DNA of 64,000 nucleotides from Gorsachius magnificus. Taxonomy: Eukaryota; Chordata; Aves; Pelecaniformes; Ardeidae. Location: the NCBI GenBank assembly GCA_034008185.1, contig CM067109.1, positions 32,830,885 to 32,894,884 of the forward strand. Reading direction: 5' to 3'. The first letter of the stretch is position 1. The number at the start of each line of letters is the position of its first letter. Below the pieces are notes generated by a model that saw nothing but the letters and a program-made list of their open reading frames with translations, did not search any database and was not told the origin of the DNA. The position numbers and the translations under genes were made by a program. Below, in pieces: positions 50,231-61,800 of the stretch.

Positions 50231-51098
50231 GGTGAATTTGGAGACTTTGTAAACCCCCAAAAAATCTTTACAATTTTATGCATGTATACCTGGAAAATTC
50301 TTAAACAGCCAACAGAAATTGTTTTTAATATACTTGATGCAAAATAAGGAATAAGGAAAAGCAGACCTGTAATTTTTCTGCTTTCTATAAATTTCTTTCT
50401 GGGCACATAGGGTATTAATTTTATGTTACTATCACAGTGACAGCTGACTTGACAAAATAGATCACATCTCTGGATAATACAAAAAAAAAAGTTTTTGGAG
50501 AACTACACTAGCATACACTATATTTTTTGTCCCCATTGTACTGAAGGTATGATTGGAATACTCAATGAATCAGTCATTTCATATGTCACCCGGTGTACTT
50601 ACGCTACTTCAGATATTTTTTCTTCCTCCCTCTTCTTCCTTTATTGTATATTATTGAGGGGTTTTAACTTCTTTCTTACATTTTTAGAAGCACCTCACCT
50701 GCAGCAGACTGCTTCAGGAGATTCTTTGTTGGGAAGCTAAATGAAAGTCAAGATCACAAAAGAAAATCCTTTCACAAATATACGCTAAATACAAAGGCAA
50801 ACCACATCATATGCTAGAAAAGTGTAACTAACTGATTATACAGATATTAGGATGAATAAATATAAAATTACCATTTCAGATTATGATTCTCTAAGTTCTG
50901 CAAAACAATTCAAATTTCGGGTTAAAATAGTAAATTTTTCTGTTCCTTCAAGGCATAAAGAAAAATTCAGAAACTGTAGATATTTTGCTTCATTATACTA
51001 CCGTTCTGCAAATTTTATAATTAATAGGCCACGGTAGTTTCCCCACTGCCAGGGATCGTTGGTCCATCATCAGTCTTTGCCAGCTTCTGAAAGGCATC

Positions 51099-52045
51099 TT
51101 TGGTGGGTTGATCCTGGCTCAATGCCAAGTGCCCACCAAAGCCAGTCTATCACGCCCTTTCCTCAGCTGGAAAGGGGAGAGAAAATATATCAAAAAGCTT
51201 GTGGGTCAAGATAAGGACAGGAAGAGATCACTCAGCAATTACTGTCACAGGCAAAACAGACTCAAATTAGAGAAATCAGTTTAATTTACTACCAATCAAA
51301 TCAGAATAGCATAATGAGAAATAAAAACTATTTAGGAAATAAAATCTAAACACCTTCCCCCCACCCCTCCCTTCTTCCTGGGCTCAACTTTACTCCTGAT
51401 TTTGTCTACCTCCTCCCCTCCAGCAGTGCAAGGAAATGGGAAATGAAGGTTGGGGTTAGTTCATCACACATTATTTTGCTCCTCCTTCCTCCTCAGGGGA
51501 GGACTCCTCACACTTTTCTCCTGCTCCAGTGTGGGGTCCCTCCCACAGGAGACAGTCCACCATGAAATTCGTGAATGTGAGTCCTTCCCATGGGCTACTG
51601 GAGTTCACAAACTGCTCCAGCATGGGTCCTACCCGGGGTCCTTCAGGAACAGACTCCTCCAGTGTGTGTCCCCCACAGGGTCATAAGGCCTGCCAGCCCA
51701 CCTCTCCATGGGATGACAGCCTCCTTCAGGCCCCCACCTGCTCCAGCACGGGTCCTCCATAGGCTGCAGGTGGATATCTGCCCCACTGTTAACCTCCATT
51801 GGCTGCAGGGCAACAGCATGCCTCACCATGATATGGCCCCTGGATCACCTCCTCCACCTCCCTTTTTCACTGAGCTTGGTGTCTGCAGAGTAGTGCTCCT
51901 CTCACATATTCTCACTCTCCCCTTTGGCTGGAATTTCACAAGTTTGGTTTATTTTTTTATCCCCTTAAATATGTTATTACAGAGTCACTACCATTGTCAC
52001 TGACTAGCTCAGCCTTGGCCAGCAATTGTTCTGTCTTGGGGCAAA
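51099..52045 (-). mobile_element. LTR, GC-rich family B, minus strand
   Basis: Second family B LTR. The left edge is GGTGGGTTGATCCTGGCTC. Then follow TGGGTCAAGATAAGGACAGG (51,202), AGATCACTCAGCAATTACTG, TTTAATTTACTACCAATCAA (51,280), and CACCCCTCCCTTCTTCC (51,362). After these come diverged units built on GCTCCAGTGTGGGGTCCCT (51,520-51,760) and the end region CTAGCTCAGCCTTGGCCAGC at 52,004-52,023. Similarity fades near 52,045, so the far end appears lost or too diverged. No target-site duplication was identified. Open frames of 64-137 codons inside it are accidental. No viral gene is attached on either side. Confidence 0.82.
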
Positions 52046-54706
52046 AAAGCAGCAAAAAACCCATGGAGCAGGCAGTAAAAAACCCAGCTGTGCTTCTGTT
52101 GGTTTTGTGAATGGCCATGCTGAAGCTTCAGTGCTATCCTCATCTGCAGACAATCCTGACTGCTTTTCAGAATTACTGAAATTTCTACAGGGCTCCAAAG
52201 TTTTCTTTCAAGAATCAAATTCCCTTTTTTTTGTTCTTGGTTTAACTTTAGATAAACACCACAATGTGCTCTAGGTAGTGGAAATAGAAGACTGTTTTAG
52301 TCCCAATGGGAATCACTGGACATTAAAATTCCACTTTGGCTTCAATAGTAGGCCAACTTGAGAAGTTAAGTAGAGTTTCATAATCTCTTTAGGCATACAA
52401 AGAAATATTTCTAAATTATTTGCAGGCAGTGTAATTCTGGTTCAGTAGCTGATGCTGTTCTGACAGTGCCAAAAAAGTTAAAGGTATATCAGTTTCCTTA
52501 CACTAATCAAAAAGAAATATGACAGGCAATTCCAACTATTCTCCAAAAAATCAGACACAGGAAGAAGATTGCTTTCAGGATGATGCTATTCAAATAATAG
52601 GAGTATTTAGAGATTGTCTCTACAGAGAAAAAGGAAAAAAGAAAGTCTTGGTGTTTTCAGATTTCTTTTCTGACTAGTGTCTACCTTAATGACCCCAGAA
52701 TTACCACATCCATCCAGAGGAAGGTTCATGAGGATTCTCTGAAGAAGTGGTGTAATAGAATTCTGTCTCATCATGTATGCCTGAACAACAGAGAAGCTTT
52801 TGAATGGACACTGGCAGGTTTTATGAACTGGGGCAGAAGCATTGCTCTGGTTAACATCTGACCCAACATGTTACCTTTATACCGTCACTCTGAACTTTGC
52901 AATGTATTCTTTTGCTAGTGCATAGGATCTGAATGGCATGTATGCTTTAAAGATACTAAAGTTTCGATGGTTTTCATTTGCAGCCTCCAGTGATTCTTAG
53001 GCTGGTTTGTTTGTTTTTCATCTGAGCTCAGTCAGGCTATGCTCTTTAGCTCTAGATTCCTGATGATTCCAGCTGCAATACTGTCCCCATATGCTAGGTG
53101 TAACGCATGTATACTCTAAGAGTTCTAAATTTAGGGAAGTTTTTGAAGGTTATTCAATGTTTTTTCTATTCTTGATATCTTTTATTTCCTTAGTGAGCAA
53201 ATGATTACAAATTCACATAAATAAATACAGTTTCAAAACAATATCTAACTGATGGTGCTGACTGCTCTGCATCAAGGAGGTTGGAGAGAAGGTTGTGAGT
53301 CATGATAAAAGAATGTGCTGGTAAAGGCTAGCAGGAAAATTGTGTGGTCCCAAACACACAGATGACATTGTTTTATGAACGAAAGGAACATTAAATAAAC
53401 TTTCCATGAAAATGTTCTGAGCAAAAGTTGTTCATTTGTTTATGAACAGAACCTCTACAGCTTATGCTCAAAACTTACTGGGGGTTTATGAAGTCCCAGA
53501 ACAAGCAGTCTTACCTTCTTACTTGCAATACTAACTGCTTTTGTTAGTAACCCTGGCATTTCAATGTATAAAATATCTTAAGAATGGCCATTCGTGAACT
53601 TCAAACCAGGTGGGGAAGACAGATGAATAATAGTGACGTGGGAAAAACTTTATGTGATAATTTGAACTGTTACTGGTTTCAACACAGGTAAGGACAGAAT
53701 TTCTTTACTTCACATTCTTGTGACATGTTTTTAATTGGTTCCAACACAGTCAATTAACAATAACACCACATTTTCTGGGAGTAAGCTCTCATTGAAATAT
53801 CCTGTCCTCCTCACAGTTTGTAAACAGTCCAAGTTGATATAGCTCCCCCCATGGAACAGATCTTTATATTTCTGCAAAAGTCTATCTACTTCCCCACTTA
53901 TTTCGCCCATAAGCATAACTCCACCACTGAAGACCTGGACATCACATGTGTCTGGGGAATAATCCTTTCCAGTGTTTTAACTCCGAGGTCATAGCAGTCC
54001 ACTATCTTTTATTTCTTACTGATAAACTTTGATGTTTTACTGCTGTCAGCCAAACTCTGCCTCCTTGGGCAATTAGTCAATCAAACAAACAACAAAATTC
54101 ACCAGCTGCTATGACTTTGTAGGAAAAAAATTCCTTCCTGAACATGACCAGGTGACAGGTCACAATCATACAGTGCCAGGAGGCACATTTTCTTATTAAC
54201 CAGGCTTTCATATTGTTAAGGGTTGCTTAAAAAAATGAGATGGGGAAGTGGTTGCCTGGCCCAAATAATTTCCCTTTTCTGACTCTACCCAACAGGCAGT
54301 GAATACAGCTAGTACTACAGACCCTTATTTATGACAACCTCCGCTTTCGTGATCGCCTTCAGCTGTGAGACTTGTTAGTACACACTCAAAATTCCCTTTA
54401 AGATTCTCCTGATGTTTAACAAGAAATACTTATTTCCTTTTTTAAAATGAAATGTCTGCCTGAAATATTAATATTGTCAGTTAGACTTACCAATAAAATA
54501 GCCAAGAGCCTTTTCAGTACACAGAGTATCTTGCCCCTATTTCCATTGTGCAAAGCAATACAAAACTCTGTGAAAAAGACTTCATAGGCAAACTCATGAA
54601 AGCATTTCCTTATTGCTGAAGCTATGGACTTTTTATTAAAAAGGAGACTCAGAGATAGGGATTACTGATATTTTTTCTAGTGTGCAGAACTGTTCACATA
54701 AATGCA

Positions 54707-54925
54707 ATGAAATTGCATTGGCTCACAACTATTTGGCTTGTGTTCTTATCACTATCTTTCAGCCAAGATCTGTATGTATCAAGAAGGTGCACATATGATG
54801 ATGATAACAAAATAATAACAGAAAACTTACTTTACATTAGAATTAATCTCCCTGAAATTGTATTTTCCATAGTTAATAAATGGTTTGCTGTTATGATAAC
54901 TGATAAATCAGATGGAATGCTCTAA
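54707..54925 (+). other. weak candidate: 72-codon frame with signal-peptide-like start
   Basis: Starting at the ATG at 54,707, the translation begins MKLHWLTTIWLVFLSLSFS, which has a basic start, a hydrophobic core and a small-residue end like a secretion signal. About 53 further residues follow (QDLYVSRRC...) to a stop. The frame contains one cysteine and no domain I recognise. A possible splice acceptor (CTATCTTTCAG) lies within the signal-like region, which argues against a simple reading. Frames of this length are expected by chance here, so I do not call it a gene. Confidence 0.12.
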
Positions 54926-56444
54926 TTTCAGAGAATTACTGCTTAAATGGATTTCTGAGAGGTAGCACTATATCTCCTTCATTGTTGTTTATCCCCCTTT
55001 TTCTCTCAGCAGAATTAATATAATTCTCTGTGAAAGCTCCAATTTGACACAGCATGGCTTAAAGGTGTTCTGTTCAGTGTGCAAAAAACACCTGTTCTAT
55101 TAGCGCAAAACCAGAGGATTTCTACCAGTGCTTTGGGGTAAAGAATAAGAAACATAATGAATGTTTGAATTATGAAATCATTAGGATTACCAACATGACT
55201 GTAACCTTTGTGTTACATGTGAGTAGTGTAATTCACTGAGTAAGTAACATTAAATTAAATCATGTGAATGAGAATTAATTTCCAAGCCATCTGCATTCAC
55301 AGCCTCAGCTATATGTTAGGAAATTGGTTTGCTTGGTGCTGTATGACCACAATCACAGAAAGAGGCTGTCTTCAGGAAGTGGATAACCTGAAAAATATTC
55401 CATAATTTTCTTAATTTATCAGCTCATTTGTCGACCAACTGTTTTTATTTGCTTAGATAATTTGAACTCATTGAATAGTATCTGGTAATCTCCAATTAAT
55501 TGTGTATCCCACATTTTTTGTTTCTTTTTAATAAATCAAAGGGATTTTTCCACAGTTTTATATAATCGTTTAAATTATATAACCTGTGGTATTCGTTTGA
55601 TATTCAAACACATTTCCAAACTGTAAACAGAATAATACTATCTGGGTTCAGGATATAACTACTTCTATGCACTAATACATACTTTCAATAGTTAAGACCT
55701 GCCTGAATGCACTGGTAATTTGGAGCAGACACAACAGCTTAAATGAATTTAACATCTTTCTCAAATAACCAGCTGGAGAATTCACCAATATGATGGATTT
55801 TTTTCTCTTGTGATTTGCTGGTGAATTGGTCCTTTTGAGCTTTGAGGGACAAAAGTGAAGGGAAACTTTGTTATTCTGCAGAGTGCTAAATGTTTTACTC
55901 TGCTTATCAAAGGAAACAGAAAAGTGACTTTGAACTCCTTAAGTTTCCCTCAAGTTAGAACAGGTAAAGATTACACCAAAGGAGCAAAGTAAAATAATTT
56001 AAGGGATTTGCAACTGTTTTCTACAGGCATTCCTATCTCCCTGCTGGATATAGGAATTTTACATTTTTATTACTGCCACCTTAAGTGATGAGCTCTTCTA
56101 AAGACAATACATATTTTCTTTTAATTATATGAAAAGGGCAGTGGTACATATGCACTGCTGACATAGGTCTGGGTCTATGTTGTTTTGGTCTTTGGGTATT
56201 TTATTTGGTTTTTAGCAGTGTTGTGGTTTCACTAAAGCAGATATACTGAAAAATAATAATTTGTGAAGAAAACCCTAAGGTTCAGCTCTTTCTCTTGCCT
56301 ATTGGCTTTTTCCTTCATGTTAGGACTCGAAACTCTGGAAAATACGTTTTTTTATTGTTCCCTGTCTCATGGGGTTTTAGGGAAAATACATTTATTTTTC
56401 ACTATGTTTATATAAAAGTCTATTTACTTTCTCATTGATTTCAG

Positions 56445-56644
56445 TTTGTCTCCTATTTTTAATGTATGTGGATCTAACTTGTCCTGAAGGCACAGCACTA
56501 CATTCCTCTTGCTCAAATGTAAAGCCAGATAAGTGCATTGTGCTGAAACAAAATGTTCCCTGTAATGATGGATTCACCCCACCCAAAAGCAAAATGATAA
56601 AAGCATTAAGTTCTGAACAAGTGGTCATTATTATTCTCACAAAG
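56445..56644 (+). other. weak candidate: cysteine-containing internal exon
   Basis: A 200-bp block preceded by a pyrimidine-rich tract and CAG (56,442-56,444) and followed by AAAG/GTAACA at the right edge, a fair donor. One frame is open across the block and spaces cysteines as in TCPEGTALHSSC, PDKC and NVPCNDG. The start is mid-codon and the end on a codon boundary. The pattern suggests a secreted, disulfide-rich segment, but no family is recognised and no partner exon was found. Confidence 0.15.
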
Positions 56645-58585
56645 GTAACAGCCTTTATATGAATAAAGAGTAAAAAGCAAAACTCTCAGCTGATGGTCTG
56701 ATTTCTCTCTTGTATCAATTGTCCTTTTGCAGCTTTGATGAGTCAATCTTTTTAAACTATGATCTATCAGTACAGTCAGAATTCAAGCCCAATAATAACT
56801 TAATGTTGGTGGGCAAGGAATTCTGAAACATGTGTCTTGGAGACTCTGTCATGATATTAATCTCACAGTGCAGCTCTATATTTTCATGTTGAGGTATAGA
56901 TTTCTGTTAGCACAGTTTTTAGATTTTTCCCTTCAGAAACCTCAAAGGATTTGTTTCCAGCAAAAGATTCATAAAACTTCGCTTTTCACCACCGTTTTAC
57001 TTTCAGGATCAGGATCTATATCATTCACATGCATAGATTCTCTAATTGTTACTGCCTAACGAAGTAGACATTGTGAAGTTGAAGTTGTTTAACAATTTTC
57101 AGTATATTAAGGAGTAGCCAGAAAACCCAGTTCTAACATGTAGCTACTTTGGAGTAGTTTGATTTTGCTTTTATAATAACCTTACTCTTAAGTTTAAACT
57201 CCAATAACACCAACAAAGCCTGGGAAAAAACCAGGTATTTCTGAAGTTTCATAGCTATTCACTTGAAAAGAAGAAAGCACGAAGGTAACATTGTGATGAC
57301 AAATGATACATATTTTAACTAGTATACTGCAAAACCAGTAACTGTAATGTGATGAATAAGGGACAGATGCTGGACTGAATTCTGAGAAGTAATCGAATAA
57401 GCTTTAAATGTGACCCAAAGACATAGAAGAACCTTGCAAAGCAAGTAGTGGAAGTATAAACAGAAAACTACTTCAGTGTTTTATTTTGCTTCTAACACCC
57501 TCTCTGAACCCTCATAGCTAAGCTGCTGCAACTCCAGCTATAAATTTCAGTCCTCTTGAACAACACAATAGACCTTCTATACTGATCACTATCTGCTGAG
57601 GTTAATCAAAACCAAAAGGATTATTTCACACACATACAGAGCTCTGCACTGATTTACCCTTTGGTTTTCAACTTCTCCCTATTTAATGCAGATAAATTCT
57701 AAATAAGTAACCTAAAAATCCCTGATCTTCCAACCTGATTTTGAGCCTTGACTGTGTTCCTCTGTGTCTCTCAGGATAAACTCCAATTCCTCTGCAACAT
57801 CCTTTGTGATCACACACTTATGTAGATGCAGAAGCACACACATATAGGCTGCTTTCTGCCTGAAAAGAAATTTTCGCCGTGTTGAAACAATGACTCCCAG
57901 TTTGTGGGGATGAGCTTAAAGTAGAGATTCACTCTATGTGTTATTAAGTCCCCATGCATGCTGCTGGGTTGGTCTATCCTCAGAGACAGTACTATAACCG
58001 TGGAAATAGCTTGCATGCGTCTACTGGCATATGTAGTAATTTTCCAAACTGGCAACAATTATGTCATTATGTATACTACATACACAGTGGATAATTTTTT
58101 TCACAGCTTCTTCATTTCACTAAAAATGAAACTATCACACTTGTCCTTGAGTAATGCAATTTTTCAGTTTGTGTAACTTGTATGCATCTGAAAAAAAAAC
58201 CCAAACAGAATCCTTCATTTAAAGCTCATTCAGAAATTGATCTCAATCTTAAAATTTTTACTTAAACATTGAAAAAAATCTAAGCATTTTTGCTAACCTC
58301 ATTTAGTACTGGCTGGGGCAAAAAAGTATTAGTACTAAATTACTGTGCATAGACACACATATATATATATACATATACACACACAAGATTGGTTTGTAAA
58401 TGTCAGCTTTCTAGCCAAAATGGAAGAAAATTGATTGGGAAATCATGGAAGATTCTGATTTCATGCAATTTGCAGTATAATTTTGAAGTTTGTATTGGTT
58501 ATGATATATACATTTATTCAGGAAACAATAAATTAAGTTTCCATGTGCCAGATAAGTCCTTTGAACCCAAGAAGGCTCCTGACCA

Positions 58586-58861
58586 ACCCCTCCCAGCTGA
58601 TATACTGAGAATGACAACATATGGTCTGAAATACCCCTTTGGCCAGTTTGGGTCAGTTGTCCTGGCTGTGTCCCCTCCCAGCTTCTTGTGCACCTGGCAG
58701 AGCATGACAAGCTGAAAAGTCCTTGACTTGGTGAAAACACCACTTAGCAGTAACTAAAGTGTAAGTGTGTTATCAACATTATTCTCTTGCTAAATCCAGA
58801 ACACAGCACTATACCCGCTACTAGGAGGAAAATTTACTCTAGCCCAGCCAAAAACAGGACA
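58586..58861 (-). mobile_element. truncated LTR, ERVL-like family A, minus strand
   Basis: Only the first half of a minus-strand family A LTR. Its start is at 58,861 (right edge ...AACAGGACA on the plus strand) and it runs leftward to about 58,586. Landmarks shared with the 36,978 copy: ATATACTGAG, CATATGGTCTG, GGCCAGTTTGGGTCAG, and CAGCTTCTTGTGCACCTGGC near 58,678. The R/U5 half is missing, so it was truncated after insertion or the rest has been deleted. It is closer to the 36,978 copy than to the 20.6/21.9-kb pair. Confidence 0.88.
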
Positions 58862-61800
58862 GATGAAAATAAGCACCTTAGTAGCAGCCTTCAACAATAT
58901 CTAGGACTGAAGCTGAAAAGATTACTCAATATAAAATGAGTAATTCTACTCACAACAGGGGTCTAGAAAAAACCTCCAACAAATCTTCCATCTCAGTGGG
59001 TCAGTTTGACATCTGCAAAGTGTAAGTTTCGGATGACAGCCTACATGAATAACATTTTGCTATCAAGCCATAGTTATGGTCTTAGAATTTGAATAAATTC
59101 CTAGTCTTTCTAACCATACCATAAAGTTGCCCTTTGGTAGTAGATGCTTAACCAGCAGTTACTCTTTCTAGTTGTCAAGGATATACATAGCAAATACTTT
59201 GCTCATAACTTCTACAGTGATTAAGAAGTTGATTATCCTATGTGACTACATTGTCAGAAGTCTCCTTATCCATTGGTTTTACCATCTGCTGACACATACA
59301 TTTTGAGTTACAATGTGTAGTTATTATACTTAAGGCTAGTCTTTGTACTTTGCGCTTCTAACAAAATTGTAGGGCATACAAAAACGATTGTCTGAAAAGC
59401 TTTTATCAAGCATATTATTCTATTTATAGAAATCGTCATATTCATTTGCCAAATGATATAATCATAATAATTTCTGACTCAAAAATGCATTAATGTTAAC
59501 TCCTAATTTAAAGAATCTGTGCTGAGGAAAATGTCTCAAAACCTGCTAAAAGTAAGTCAACCCAGAAAATGAGAATGGCATTAAAAAGGCATGCAACTAG
59601 ATACTATTTTTAGAAATCAAGTTTCTTTTTGATCAACTATCAAATTAAATTTTTACATATGCCTGTGGAAATCTATCCAAAATGATTGTATTTTTAAATT
59701 GAAAGGAAATACATAATTCTAAATTCTAGTCTGTCTAATATACCACCAGCAATAACTTACTTAAATATACTCTTAGCTGGCAAATGTTTGGACTAAAATG
59801 CAGGCGTGGAACATTGAACTTGTTGAGATAGCCTCTACTGATTGCAAAGTGTGATTTTTGAAATGAACTTGGGTTCCCTTTTCCTACAGTTCAGAAATAA
59901 TAATAATAATAAAAAAAAGACTACTTTAATCAGATAGTGTAAATGAATAAGGGAAATCATGTATAATCTTTTTGAAGGCAGCTGCTTAAGTACACTATAG
60001 TTTAAGAAATTAAGTAGAATGGGAATAAAATAAATATTTGTTCTTTTCATATCCTTATTTTCAGAGTATAACGCCTATTGATTTTAATTTAAAGAAGCTA
60101 CTTTTATTTTTTTCCCAGAACTTTTAGCATTTTTAATATTCTTAGATATTTTACTCACACTGATACATGGAGCTTTAAAAATCTTTGTTGTTCATGAATG
60201 TTTCTATTTATTCTTAAAGTAGTGTGAACACACACACACAGACAGAAATGTATATAAATCAAAAACAAAACAAAAAGTAAACTTGCATGGCAAAAAAGAC
60301 CTGTTCCTTCTCAGAGCATCTCTGCATATTTTATGGTTATCTGCTCTACTCATGCTTCTACAGAAAGAGCTCTATTAATTCATCAAATTAAAAAAGAAAA
60401 AATCACTCAGTCTGCCATTATGACGGAACCAATTTTAGTAAGACTGAGAAATAAATGAAAGGCATCAGTGCAGTAATTAAAACTTCATTCTTTCTAATGA
60501 ATTTTGGATTTGATCAACCTGTCAGATGTGGAAGTAGACTACTAAAGAAGGGTTAAAATATCCTGGAAGGATTTAGTAATTACAGATATTGATTACTTTT
60601 AGACATCGTTGAGCTGACAGGATAAGAAAAGCCTACTTGCCTCGCTCTTTGGTCCTTTTATTTCTCACAAGATTGATGAGTTAATAAACAGGGAGCAAGC
60701 ATTCACATAAATTCAGCATCTGTAATATTTGTCACCTTCTGAATTACTTGGATGAGAGGAACATCCTTTATGTGAATTCACCAGAGAGAAACCAGCAGAC
60801 ATGATCTGCAACCTGTACTCTTTCCTGTGATTAATACAGTGTGGATGTTTAAAGAGGCAGCACCATTAAGGAAAACTCAGTGAATGGGAACTATGTTCCT
60901 TCAGTGGGGCCTCCTGCCATGCTCTGATGTTTTTCCCTGTTTATAAAAATACATCTTCATACATTAAGGGTTAGCCTACCATTTGCTACGTATACACTAT
61001 CTAATCTTAAATAAACGCATGAAAAACATGCTTTCTAATGTAACTTATGGTTTTTCTTGTATCTTTTACTCCATTTGTTTAGGTATAAAACTAATAAAGA
61101 AACTGAAAATGTCCATTTATTTAGTTATGAAATTAATAAAAAATCTGAAAATGAGGCCACACGATTGGAAATATTTAATACAATGCATTGGTTTAGTATC
61201 AAAGTAATTGAGAAGCTGAAATTCTGCCATAACTGACAAAGAATCTCTGCATACCAAATTTTTTATACTGACAAAAGCTTATAGAAAAACTGTGCCCTAA
61301 AATGAGGGAAAAGGTAAGTATGCAGATAATTTAGAATGGATTTCAGTTACAGCACTGTTGTGATTAAGTTAGCATAGAAACAACTATAAAAGACAGAAAT
61401 TCTCTTTTAAGGAAGCCAACACTTTTTATGCTATTCAGAAGAAGCCAATGTTATTAAAATATGGAATATGAGTAAAGTAACAGAAGCACTCTTAACTTTT
61501 CTGTGTAACTTCACTATGGAGTTAACACGTTACTAAGAGCATTTTGTGGCTCCAAGTCAGATTACACTGCAGCACTTCTGGATTCTTTCAATTTTCTTCT
61601 TTCTGTGTCATTGCTGAATTGTAAACCCCTGATCCTCTACCAAATTTAATTGTGTGAACCTATGAAGAAATATACTCTGTGTTCTTTCCTTCCTTCCTAC
61701 ATTGCCTCTAATCCATGCAGTCACACCATATTTTTCCTTCTCGTCCTTTCAGGAAGCAGGTACGTTGTAACATACAATTTTCCAAAACAAATTACTATTT

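Larger units (their letters stand above)
48875..51098. other. unique DNA with palindrome and pentamer array
   Basis: No gene supported. Holds the imperfect palindrome at 49,365-49,502 and the (GAAGG)19 array at 50,136-50,230, both annotated separately. Confidence 0.6.
52046..58585. other. unique AT-rich DNA, possible exon candidates only
   Basis: No gene can be asserted. Two weak coding candidates are listed separately: a 72-codon frame with a signal-peptide-like start at 54,707-54,925 and an exon-like block at 56,445-56,644. A CA/TA-rich patch lies at about 58,350-58,385. Confidence 0.5.

Noticed and set aside
50044..50406. 120-codon minus-strand frame with a Pro-Phe-Pro-Ser-Leu repeat
   Set aside because: The repeat is only the translation of the (GAAGG)19 microsatellite.
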